Below the pieces are notes generated by a model, which saw only the letters and a program-made list of their open reading frames with translations, searched no databases and was not told the DNA's origin. From assembly GCA_016784085.1 (NCBI GenBank), contig JADHVH010000008.1, forward strand, positions 1 to 21,662: DNA of 21,662 nt, in the 5' to 3' direction. Each line of letters opens with the position of its first letter. The first letter of the stretch is position 1. This DNA is from Candidatus Pacearchaeota archaeon (GTDB taxonomy: Archaea; Nanobdellota; Nanobdellia; Pacearchaeales; GW2011-AR1). Of this stretch, positions 6,406 through 13,194 are shown one piece after another. Both the position numbers and the translations under genes were made by a program.

Positions 6406-6693
6406 ATGGCAAATAAAAAAATGAGTGGAAGAAAAGAAGCATGGATGAGAATTTTCGTTGGAATTATCTCAGGAATTGTTCTTAGTGTTTGGAAGGTTTT
6501 TATTCAGGTATTAGCAGTTATCAATTGGATATATGCTATTTTTACTGGAAAAAGATTAAAAGATTTAGCAAACCTTTGTGAGATTTGGAATACTCAAACC
6601 TATGTTTTTCTAAGATATATGACTTTTGTTACAAACGAAAGGCCATTCCCTTTTGAAAGTTTGACTGAAAATTTTAGTAAATTTAAAAAATAA
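6406..6693 (+). CDS. DUF4389 membrane protein
   Basis: 95 aa. One long hydrophobic stretch, about residues 14-47 (RIFVGIISGIVLSVWKVF then QVLAVINWIYAIFTG), probably two closely spaced membrane segments. The motifs ...FTGKR, then a YVFLRYMTFVTNERPFPF block near 66-83 match DUF4389, a small membrane family of unknown function. The ATG is 12 nt after the uS9 stop, so it is likely the last gene of the ribosomal operon. A second ATG at codon 6 is possible. Confidence 0.75.
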   Translation: MANKKMSGRKEAWMRIFVGIISGIVLSVWKVFIQVLAVINWIYAIFTGKRLKDLANLCEIWNTQTYVFLRYMTFVTNERPFPFESLTENFSKFKK

Positions 6694-6747
6694 TTAAAAT
6701 ATATACTTTAATATCTATATTGAAATATATTCTTTATAGTATATGTT

Positions 6748-7167
6748 TTATTTGATATTTAATTTTTCTAATTTATTTTGAACGTGATTAAACAGAGTTG
6801 AAGAAATTATTGGTTTATGGTCTCCTTCATAGATCTGATTATTAAACTTTATTTTTCCTATATATGTAAAATTTGTTAAGACTTTTTTTAAACCATTTAC
6901 TGAAAAATTATATTTTTTAGCTAATTGTCTCAAACTTATTTTTGAACCTAAAAATTCTTCAAAAATTTCTTCAACCTCTAAATAATTTTTAGTTGGTATT
7001 AATTTTTTATTTTCTATTTTATATCCAAAAGGAGCTCTAGACATGACACTTCCTTTGATCGCCTTTTTTATCATTCCTTGTTTTTGAATTTCTCCTCTTT
7101 TTTTTAACTGCTGAATTTCTTTTCTAAGCTGTTCATTTTCTTTTTTTAATTTTTCTATTTCGTCCAT
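6748..7167 (-). CDS. Stand-alone 'Recombinase'-domain protein with coiled coil
   Basis: 139 aa from ATG 7167. Residues 1-30 are a Lys/Glu coiled coil. The rest matches the 'Recombinase' DNA-binding domain of large serine recombinases: APFGYK (45-50), an if-helix and helix-turn-helix (SLRQLAKKYNFSVNGLKKVL, 78-97), YIGKI (102-106) and HKPIIS (117-122). The catalytic resolvase domain with its Ser is absent, so it cannot cut DNA by that mechanism alone. It starts 1 nt after the xerA stop and is probably co-translated, suggesting a DNA-binding partner or accessory factor. A TTG start at 7182 overlapping xerA is less likely. Confidence 0.7.
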   Translation of the reverse strand: MDEIEKLKKENEQLRKEIQQLKKRGEIQKQGMIKKAIKGSVMSRAPFGYKIENKKLIPTKNYLEVEEIFEEFLGSKISLRQLAKKYNFSVNGLKKVLTNFTYIGKIKFNNQIYEGDHKPIISSTLFNHVQNKLEKLNIK

Positions 7168-7168
7168 G

Positions 7169-7996
7169 TTATAATCCTTCAATAGGGCTTTTTACTTTTT
7201 TAATTTGTTCTGCAGAGACATGAGTATATAGTTCTGTTGTAGAAAGTGAGGCGTGACCCAATAAAACTTGAATCATTCTAATGTCAGAACCATTTTCTAA
7301 AAGATGGGTTGCAAAACTATGCCTTAGAGTATGACAATGAACATCTTTTTTTATTCCTGCTTTTTTTGCAGAGTTTTTCACAATTTTTTGTATATTTCTT
7401 GTAGACAATCTTCCCTTTGGGCCTGTAAATAAATATTTTTGATTATCTTCTTTTTGTTTTTCTACTTGTTTTTTTAATTTAAATGCTAAAAAATTTGGGA
7501 TATTGAAAATTCTATCTTTTTTACCTTTTGCCTGCCTTATGTGGCCAATTTTATCTTCAAAATCTAAATCTTTAATTTCTAAATTTACTAATTCTGAAAC
7601 TCTCATTCCACAGGCATAAATTAGAGAGACCATTAGCCTTGATTTTTTGGTATCAATTATCTCAATTAATTTTTTAACCTCTTCTTTAGTTAATACTGTG
7701 GGGGTTTTTATTTCTCTTTTTGGTCTCTTTATATCTCGAGTAATATCTTTTTTTAAAATAGTAGAATATGCAAATTTTATTGCTGCTAAAAAAAGAATTA
7801 TTGATGTTGCGGCCCTTTCACTTAAATTATCAGAAATATATATCTTAAGATCATCTTCATCTATTTGCTCAGGGGATTTTTGTAAAAAATCTAACAGTTT
7901 TTCGTTTGACTTAAGATAGTTCCTTATAGTATATGGTGAATTTTTAGAAATTTTTAATTCTACCTCTATTTTTTTCAAAAACTCTTGCCTATTCAT
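7169..7996 (-). CDS. xerA: Tyrosine recombinase XerA/XerD-like
   Basis: 275 aa, the usual archaeal XerA length. Residues ~1-85 form the SAM-like core-binding domain (YTIRNYLKSNEKLLDFL); ~100-275 the catalytic domain. Catalytic residues are all visible: R132 (YACGMRVSEL), a Lys in the QAKGKKDR hairpin (about 157), H222 and R225 (HTLRHSFATH), H248 (LLGHAS) and Y257 (TELYTHVS). It should resolve chromosome dimers at a dif site or act on mobile DNA. No dif-like site was identified here. It overlaps the HAD gene upstream by 4 nt and is followed at once by the Recombinase-domain gene. Confidence 0.92.
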   Translation of the reverse strand: MNRQEFLKKIEVELKISKNSPYTIRNYLKSNEKLLDFLQKSPEQIDEDDLKIYISDNLSERAATSIILFLAAIKFAYSTILKKDITRDIKRPKREIKTPTVLTKEEVKKLIEIIDTKKSRLMVSLIYACGMRVSELVNLEIKDLDFEDKIGHIRQAKGKKDRIFNIPNFLAFKLKKQVEKQKEDNQKYLFTGPKGRLSTRNIQKIVKNSAKKAGIKKDVHCHTLRHSFATHLLENGSDIRMIQVLLGHASLSTTELYTHVSAEQIKKVKSPIEGL

Positions 7997-8637
7997 TTCA
8001 CACCTAATTTTTCTAAATCTTGTATTGTTTGTTTATTGTCCTTGAAAAGAATTGTATTCATTCCTAATTTTTTAGCAGGAACTATGTTCCAATTTCTATC
8101 ATCTATAAAAACTGTATTTTTTGCAGGCATTTTTAATTTTTTTAAGACCATTCTATAAATTTTTGGATTTGGTTTTCTTACTTTTGCAGTAGTAGAGAGA
8201 ACAACATAATCAAATCTGTTTGTTAATTTTTTAGGAGATAAAAATTCTTCAGAAAGGTGCCATTGATCAGATAGAATTGCTGTTTTGTATCCTTTCTTTT
8301 TTAGTTTAGAAGCAAACTTCAATAATTTTTTATTTTTTTTGAATTTTCTTTTGTAAGCTTTCTTAAAAAGCAACCTTAATTTTTCCTGAGAAATTTTTAA
8401 ATTTTTTGCAATAGTTTGTATTGCTTTTTTTCTAGATATTTTTCCCTCAATAGATAAGGCATAGGAGGTATCAAGTGCATCAAAATAATGGTCCATTGAT
8501 AGTTTAAGTTTATTTGCAATATAATTATGCACACCCTCTATGCTTCCATTCCTTTCATTAGAATATCCATTTCCTAATTGTAAAACACCATTTATATCAA
8601 AAATTACTGCCTTTATTTCCTCTTTTTTATGAACCAT
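7993..8637 (-). CDS. HAD-superfamily hydrolase with altered motif I
   Basis: 214 aa from ATG 8637. HAD motifs: I, AVIFDINGVL (D14, N16); II, S123 in TAILSD; III, K155 in VRKPNP; IV, D179-D180 in VFIDDR. A helical cap lies at about 30-105. Motif I normally reads DxD in phosphatases; here the second Asp, the general acid/base, is Asn. The reaction may be weakened or different; substrate unknown. I chose ATG 8637 because a TATA-like box (CTATTTAAA, 8659-8667 on this strand) lies 26 nt upstream; the frame itself is open to 8724, which would run into the thiI promoter. It overlaps xerA by 4 nt. Confidence 0.8.
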   Translation of the reverse strand: MVHKKEEIKAVIFDINGVLQLGNGYSNERNGSIEGVHNYIANKLKLSMDHYFDALDTSYALSIEGKISRKKAIQTIAKNLKISQEKLRLLFKKAYKRKFKKNKKLLKFASKLKKKGYKTAILSDQWHLSEEFLSPKKLTNRFDYVVLSTTAKVRKPNPKIYRMVLKKLKMPAKNTVFIDDRNWNIVPAKKLGMNTILFKDNKQTIQDLEKLGVK

Positions 8638-8703
8638 ACTACTAGATTGTGCGAACATGTTTAAATAGGTTATGTTTTTATAATGAAAATTTGTTGAAAA
8701 GTT
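8638..8703. promoter_or_regulatory. Divergent leaderless promoters of HAD and thiI genes
   Basis: On the minus strand a CTATTTAAA box (8659-8667) sits about 26 nt from ATG 8637. On the plus strand TTTTTATAAT (8676-8685 region) sits about 24 nt from ATG 8704. The two boxes are back to back within 66 bp, so both genes are probably read from leaderless mRNAs. Confidence 0.55.
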
Positions 8704-9843
8704 ATGGAAAAAGTCATTATTCATTACTCAGAAATTTCTTTGAAAAAAGGGAATTTCAAATATTTTGAAAAAAGTTTGGCAAGAAATATTAAAGATATTT
8801 CTGAAAAAAATAATTTAAATTTAAAAAGAATTTCTCGTGGAGAAAAAAGAATTTTTTGTGAATTTAATTCTAAAAGAGAAAAAATAACTCCTGTTTTAAA
8901 ATATGTTTTTGGAATAAAATATTTTGTTTTTATTGATGAAGTAAAAAAAGATATTGATTCTATGAATAAATATGTTAAATCTATTTTAAAAAAAGAAAAT
9001 CCAGAATCAATTGCCTTTAAAACTAAAAGAGCTGATAAAAGTTTTAAATTAAAATCTTTGGATGTGAATAAAGGTTTTGGAAATATTGCAAATTCATTAG
9101 GAATTAAGATAGACCTCTCTAATCCTAAATTTATTATTTTCTCAGAAATTGTTTCTAAATCTGTTTATTTTTATACTTCAAGAATCGAGGGCCATGGAGG
9201 ATTAACAGTGGGTACCAGCGGAAGAGTGTTGTGCCTTCTTTCCGGAGGAATAGATAGTGTTGCTGCAGCTTGGTTGATGATTAAAAGAGGCTGTAGGGTT
9301 GATTTTTTACATTTTCATGCTTTTAATAATAATAATAAATTAAAAAATTCAAAAATTGTTAAAATTGTGGATTTATTAAATAATTATCAGATTAGTTCAA
9401 AGTTATATGTTATGCCCTATTCTACTTATCAATTAACTACTTCAGGTAAATTTGAAGATAAATATGATGTTGTTTTATTTAAGAACTATATTTTAAAGGT
9501 TGCAGAAAATTTTGCAATAAAAAATAAATATGATGCTATTGTTACTGGAGATAATCTAGCCCAGGTAGCTTCACAAACAATTGAAAATTTAAGGGCCACA
9601 AGTTTCAATATTTCCATTCCCCTCTTTAGACCTCTATTAACCTATGATAAACAAGAAACAATTGATTTATTAAAAACAATAGATGCTTTTGATTTGAGTA
9701 TTGAAAAATATAAAGATTGTTGTAGTATCATTTCAAAAAGAGCTTCAACTAAAACTAAATTAAATTATTTTAAAAAAATGGTTGAAAAATTAGATCTTGA
9801 AACTCTTGCAGAAAAAAGTTTAGAAGAAATTAGAAAATTTTAA
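8704..9843 (+). CDS. thiI: tRNA 4-thiouridine synthetase ThiI-like
   Basis: 379 aa. Order of domains: ferredoxin-like/THUMP region (1-165), then a PP-loop adenylation domain with SGGIDS at 180-185 and TGDNLAQVASQ further on. It adenylates U8 of tRNA and transfers sulfur to give s4U. A Cys pair C339-C340 (KYKDCCSIISKR) matches the catalytic Cys region seen in rhodanese-less ThiI of archaea and Bacillus. There is no rhodanese domain, so sulfur must come from another donor. Leaderless promoter 24 nt upstream. Not involved in thiamine synthesis by anything seen here. Confidence 0.92.
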   Translation: MEKVIIHYSEISLKKGNFKYFEKSLARNIKDISEKNNLNLKRISRGEKRIFCEFNSKREKITPVLKYVFGIKYFVFIDEVKKDIDSMNKYVKSILKKENPESIAFKTKRADKSFKLKSLDVNKGFGNIANSLGIKIDLSNPKFIIFSEIVSKSVYFYTSRIEGHGGLTVGTSGRVLCLLSGGIDSVAAAWLMIKRGCRVDFLHFHAFNNNNKLKNSKIVKIVDLLNNYQISSKLYVMPYSTYQLTTSGKFEDKYDVVLFKNYILKVAENFAIKNKYDAIVTGDNLAQVASQTIENLRATSFNISIPLFRPLLTYDKQETIDLLKTIDAFDLSIEKYKDCCSIISKRASTKTKLNYFKKMVEKLDLETLAEKSLEEIRKF

Positions 9844-9858
9844 CTCTTTTTAAAAAAA

Positions 9859-10005
9859 TTATTTTTTTGCTAGTTCTTTCTTATTTGCATGCCAAAGTAT
9901 TACTGCTGGAATAATAAAAAACCAATCAATGGTGAATGTTAAAATAAGGCAGACTAGAGCTATTAAAGAATATACTACAACTTTTTTACTTTTTATTTTT
10001 AACAT
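9859..10005 (-). CDS. Small membrane protein, 48 aa
   Basis: A short gene in the gap between thiI and the YhaM-like gene. It begins MLKIKSKKVVVYSLIALV and ends HANKKELAKK. A basic N-terminus, a hydrophobic segment of about 18 residues, an acidic turn (ID) and a second hydrophobic part (WFFIIPAVILW) suggest one long or two short membrane spans. An in-frame stop lies three codons upstream of the ATG. A TATA-like box at about 10055-10066 on this strand would give a ~30-nt leader. No family is recognised. Coding status rests on composition and fit in the gap. Confidence 0.5.
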   Translation of the reverse strand: MLKIKSKKVVVYSLIALVCLILTFTIDWFFIIPAVILWHANKKELAKK

Positions 10006-10122
10006 GGTTCTTTTATGGCTTTTTTAATTCCCTAATTCTAATAAAATAAATTTGGCTTATATATTTTTACAAAGATATTCCAATATAGAAAACAATAAAA
10101 GTTGATCTTCATTAAATTTAAT

Positions 10123-11094
10123 ATGGAAAAATACACTAAAAAGCAACCTATCAATACTATTAATGAAAATGATGTTGTAGAAGATATTTTTGTTGTGAAA
10201 ATCAAGAAAAGTATTCGGCCATATACTAAAGGATATTCTTTTGATTTGATTCTTTCTGATTCAAGCGGAGGAAGCTTGGAATACAAATACTGGGGTGGGC
10301 CAAACGAAGAAGAGGTTAAGGCTGTTTTTAATTCTATTTTGCCAGATTCTGTGGTGTTTATTACTGGAAGAGCTGGGAAATACAATAATAAGATGCAAAT
10401 CAGTGCTAATGATACAAATCAGTTAAAAGTTTTAACACCTGAAGAATATGAGGCTAATTTTATTAGGGGGCCTAAAAAAGATGTTGAATTAATGTATACT
10501 AAACTTATGGAAAAAGCTAATTCTATTGAAGATCCTGCTATTAAATCATTTGTTTTAGAAATCCTTGGAGAATTTGAAGATAAATTAAAAATTCATCCAG
10601 GAGCAATTATGATTCATCATGCTTGGAAGGGGGGTCTTGTACAACATATTTTAGAAATTATAGAATATTGTGAGACAAGTTCAGAACTTTTTTCAGAATT
10701 AGATAGGGACATTTTAATTGCGGGCGCTTTATTGCATGATATAGGTAAATTAGAAGAAATAGAGGCCACCACAAGGCTAAAAGGAAGTAGAAAGGGGCAA
10801 TTAATAAGTCATTTAGTGATTGGAGTGAATTACTTAGCTGAAAAGTTAAAAAATAGCTCTATTGATGAGCTTAAAAAAGAAAAGTTGTTACATGTGGTTT
10901 TAACACATCATGGTAAAATAGAGCATGGATCTCCTAAACCCCCTATGATTCCTGAAGCTTTTGCCCTTTATTATGCAGATGAATTAAGTTCTAAACTATC
11001 TGAAATTGTGGATTTTGTTGAAGAACACAAAAATAAAACAGAAGATGATTTTATGTTTTCTCGGAGACATGGATCTAATATTTTTCTTAGGTAA
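10123..11094 (+). CDS. YhaM-like 3'-5' exoribonuclease (OB-fold plus HD domain)
   Basis: 323 aa, close to Bacillus YhaM (314 aa). Residues ~15-105 form an OB-fold nucleic-acid binding domain (DLILSDSSGG, VVFITGRAGKYNN). Residues ~150-300 are an HD metal-dependent phosphohydrolase domain: H165-H166 (IHHAWKGG), H205-D206 (ALLHDIGK), H230, H262-H263 (LTHHGK) and D286 (YYADELS). It probably trims RNA or single-stranded DNA from the 3' end. This family is much better known from Firmicutes than archaea. I chose ATG 10123 over an upstream TTG because a TATA-like box (near 10092-10099) lies about 26 nt upstream. Confidence 0.85.
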   Translation: MEKYTKKQPINTINENDVVEDIFVVKIKKSIRPYTKGYSFDLILSDSSGGSLEYKYWGGPNEEEVKAVFNSILPDSVVFITGRAGKYNNKMQISANDTNQLKVLTPEEYEANFIRGPKKDVELMYTKLMEKANSIEDPAIKSFVLEILGEFEDKLKIHPGAIMIHHAWKGGLVQHILEIIEYCETSSELFSELDRDILIAGALLHDIGKLEEIEATTRLKGSRKGQLISHLVIGVNYLAEKLKNSSIDELKKEKLLHVVLTHHGKIEHGSPKPPMIPEAFALYYADELSSKLSEIVDFVEEHKNKTEDDFMFSRRHGSNIFLR

Positions 11095-11097
11095 ACC

Positions 11098-11192
11098 TTT
11101 ATATACTCTTTTTGATCTGGTGTTTTGTACTAGGTAAGAAGATTTAGACTCTGCTTGTTCTGGTATATTAAGTAAACAGATTGGAGGAAAAA
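11098..11192 (+). promoter_or_regulatory. Promoter, long leader and Shine-Dalgarno of the RRM gene
   Basis: TATA box CTTTATATAC at about 11098-11107 predicts a start near 11127 and a leader of about 65 nt ending in GGAGG (11183-11187). Most genes in this window seem leaderless, so this leader stands out. Confidence 0.6.
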
Positions 11193-11483
11193 ATGAGTAA
11201 AAAAATTTACGTTGGTAACTTACCTTGGAGTGTTGATCACGACAAGTTGAAAGAACTATTCGCTTCATACGGAGATATTGAAGAAGCTACAGTTATTTCA
11301 GATAAGTATTCTGGTAGATCCAAAGGATTTGGTTTTGTAACTTACGTCAATGATGCAGATGCTGATAAGGCAATTGCTGAAATGAACGAAAAAGACATTG
11401 AAGGGAGACCTTTAAAAGTTAATGAAGCTAAGCCAAGAGAAGAAGGTTCAGATAGACCCAGAAATAACTTTAACAGAAATTAG
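11193..11483 (+). CDS. RRM-domain RNA-binding protein
   Basis: 96 aa. A single RNA recognition motif with RNP2 IYVGNL (5-10) and RNP1 KGFGFVTY (44-51), then a short charged, Asn/Arg-rich tail. It resembles the small glycine-rich RRM proteins of bacteria, in cyanobacteria linked to cold response. RRM proteins are uncommon in archaea, so acquisition from bacteria is plausible. A strong Shine-Dalgarno GGAGG (11183-11187) is 5 nt before this ATG and fixes the start. A clear TATA box (CTTTATATAC, 11098-11107) implies a leader of about 65 nt, long for this window and a possible site of post-transcriptional control. Confidence 0.9.
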   Translation: MSKKIYVGNLPWSVDHDKLKELFASYGDIEEATVISDKYSGRSKGFGFVTYVNDADADKAIAEMNEKDIEGRPLKVNEAKPREEGSDRPRNNFNRN

Positions 11484-11517
11484 ATTTTCTAATTTCTTAT
11501 TTTTATTATTATTTTTG

Positions 11518-11535
11518 TTTTTTGATTCTTGGATT
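11518..11535 (+). repeat. 18-nt 3' element, copy 1
   Basis: TTTTTTGATTCTTGGATT lies 35 nt after the RRM stop and occurs again, identical, at 13134-13151. The T-run suggests a terminator or 3'-UTR element. Confidence 0.55.
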
Positions 11536-11579
11536 CTAATTAAAATTAAAAAAATTAAAAAAAGAAAATGGGAGAATGT

Positions 11580-12005
11580 TTATTTCCCCCAGATTTTAAA
11601 TTTCCAGAAGAATGGTTTTTTAGAACCACTCATTTGGTGTGCTTTAAATTGGCCATTATTTTCAGATTCAGGAAGTTTAGCCTTTAATTCTGCAACTAAT
11701 TCGTAATTTTCTACTTCTGTTGCTTCCTTAATTTGTTCTCTAATTTCCCTATATTCTGAATTTTGTTCATGTTTATCAACAATTATCTTGAAATTTTCTT
11801 CTGTTATTTGAGATTTCATTAATTCAGCCCACATTTCATAGTTTCCCATTTCTATTGCTTTCTGTAATTGTTCTTGAAATAATTGATGTGCAACAATTGT
11901 ATTATCATCCTTATATAGGTTTCCAAATTGAGTAGCTGAAACAGGGATTACTACTAACATTCCAACGATAAACACTGCTAAAATTGGCATTATGTTTTGT
12001 TTCAT
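11580..12005 (-). CDS. Small exported protein with repeated helical motif, unknown function
   Basis: 141 aa. A signal peptide or N-terminal anchor covers residues ~4-24, with a plausible cleavage site after VSA. The mature part is helical and charged and contains a duplicated motif: LQKAIEMGNYEMWAELMK (47-64) and IKEATEVENYELVAELKA (92-109), a pattern known from small archaeal/bacterial exported proteins of unknown function. The C-terminus is basic and aromatic (KKPFFWKFKIW). A near-perfect Shine-Dalgarno AAGGAGGT (12014-12021) precedes the ATG by 8 nt. It diverges from the 7-TM/winged-helix pair. No enzyme motif is seen. Confidence 0.75.
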   Translation of the reverse strand: MKQNIMPILAVFIVGMLVVIPVSATQFGNLYKDDNTIVAHQLFQEQLQKAIEMGNYEMWAELMKSQITEENFKIIVDKHEQNSEYREIREQIKEATEVENYELVAELKAKLPESENNGQFKAHQMSGSKKPFFWKFKIWGK

Positions 12006-12074
12006 TTTTTATTACCTCCTTTTAACTCTATATTTTTCATAAAAAAATGAGAAAAAATTTCTTTTTAAGCAAGA

Positions 12075-12089
12075 TGGACTAAATGTCCA
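12075..12089. promoter_or_regulatory. Inverted repeat between divergent promoters
   Basis: TGGAC (12075-12079) and GTCCA (12085-12089) form a symmetric site with a 5-nt spacer. It lies between the TATA-like box of the exported protein (minus strand, about 12061-12068) and that of the 7-TM gene (plus, about 12096-12102). The position suits an operator acting on both genes. The bound protein is not known; the winged-helix protein at 12852-13124 is a candidate. Confidence 0.45.
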
Positions 12090-12125
12090 CCCCAATTATA
12101 AACTTTTAAACTTAAATTACCTTGT

Positions 12126-12851
12126 ATGGAAATGGTTGTAACTCCTGAAAAAGTATTGAAACCAGTAGGCGCAGGCTTAAGAGTTGTGCAGGGGCAAATT
12201 GGAGTTTTAGGTTTTGGTACAGAAATGTTTTATGCATTTATTTTAATTGCTTGTAGTTTAATGATTTATTTTGGGACAAGAGAATTATATAAATTAAGTG
12301 GCCATAGAGGAATTAAATATTTTAGACTATCATTTTTATTTTTTGCTTTAGCCTACTTCTTTAGATCTTTTATTAAATTTTTAATAAGTTCTTTTCAAAT
12401 TAAACATATTCTAAAATTACTTCCATTCAGTTTTGGAAAAATAACTTTGTTTATTTTTATGTATTTTAGTACTCTTGCAATATTATATCTTCTTTACAGC
12501 ATTAAATGGAAAGAATGGGATAGAACAAAATATGTTAAATATTTTCTTCATATAATTTCACTTCTTTTTGCATTCTTAGCAATAGTTTATCAGAATACCA
12601 CTCTCTATATTGGAATAAACATTGTTCTATTTTTACTAGTTTTGCAAACACTTTATCAAAAACCTAAGAAAAAGAAGAAAAATAATTTATTTTTCATATA
12701 TGTTTTATTATCTTTATTCTGGGCCCTGAATATTTTAGATATTCTTATTCCGACTGCATTTCAATATTTCCAACTTTTGATTTATCTTGCTTCTTCATTT
12801 ATTTTTCTATTGATTTTATACAAAGTAACTAAAAATATTGGTTCAACTTAA
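12126..12851 (+). CDS. Seven-transmembrane protein, unknown function
   Basis: 241 aa. After a ~35-residue N-terminal part I count seven hydrophobic spans: about 35-55, 62-85, 100-122, 134-153, 157-178, 185-208 and 214-234. Basic loops (for example KPKKKKKNN) fit an N-out, C-in topology. There are no catalytic motifs. The TAA stop is followed at once by the ATG of a winged-helix gene, so the two form a tight pair, reminiscent of archaeal membrane-sensor plus regulator pairs. A sensor role is inference only. The TATA-like box near 12096-12102 suggests a leaderless mRNA. Confidence 0.7.
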   Translation: MEMVVTPEKVLKPVGAGLRVVQGQIGVLGFGTEMFYAFILIACSLMIYFGTRELYKLSGHRGIKYFRLSFLFFALAYFFRSFIKFLISSFQIKHILKLLPFSFGKITLFIFMYFSTLAILYLLYSIKWKEWDRTKYVKYFLHIISLLFAFLAIVYQNTTLYIGINIVLFLLVLQTLYQKPKKKKKNNLFFIYVLLSLFWALNILDILIPTAFQYFQLLIYLASSFIFLLILYKVTKNIGST

Positions 12852-13124
12852 ATGGCTAAAAGAAATAAATTAGAAATCATGAAAGATGTTTTAGAATTAG
12901 TTTCTCAAAATCACAATTCTATAAAACCAACCCCCCTTCTTAGAAAATCAAATATTTCTTCTTCCAGGTTTAAACAATATTATCAAGAAATTTTAAAAAA
13001 GGCCCTTATTAGAGAAATTTTAGATAGAAAAAACAATAAAACAATTTCTTTGACTGAAAAAGGATTTAGATTTTTAGAAAAATATCAAACAATTGTTCAT
13101 TTTATTGATGAATTTGAATTATAA
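12852..13124 (+). CDS. Winged helix-turn-helix protein (archaeal PF14947-like)
   Basis: 90 aa, a single winged HTH: helix 1 KLEIMKDVLELVSQ, recognition region TPLLRKSNISSSRFKQYYQEI, wing NNKTISLTEKGFRFLEKY. It matches the archaeal HTH_45 type used in small DNA-binding regulators. The gene starts directly after the 7-TM stop. It may regulate its own operon and the divergent exported protein through the inverted repeat at 12075-12089 (inference). Confidence 0.8.
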   Translation: MAKRNKLEIMKDVLELVSQNHNSIKPTPLLRKSNISSSRFKQYYQEILKKALIREILDRKNNKTISLTEKGFRFLEKYQTIVHFIDEFEL

Positions 13125-13133
13125 TTATTTTTA

Positions 13134-13151
13134 TTTTTTGATTCTTGGATT
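13134..13151 (+). repeat. 18-nt 3' element, copy 2
   Basis: Identical to 11518-11535 (TTTTTTGATTCTTGGATT). It lies 9 nt after the winged-helix stop and before the metK promoter. As with copy 1, it follows a stop codon on the same strand. Confidence 0.55.
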
Positions 13152-13194
13152 TCTATTTCATAAAACATTTAAACTAGTTTGATCTTTAAAAAAA

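Noticed and set aside
10102..10122. TTG start seven codons upstream of the YhaM-like ATG
   Set aside because: The TATA-like box near 10092-10099 would place transcription start at about the ATG, downstream of the TTG.
10996..11268. Minus-strand 90-aa frame across the RRM promoter
   Set aside because: It overlaps two well-supported genes on the other strand and shows no family features.
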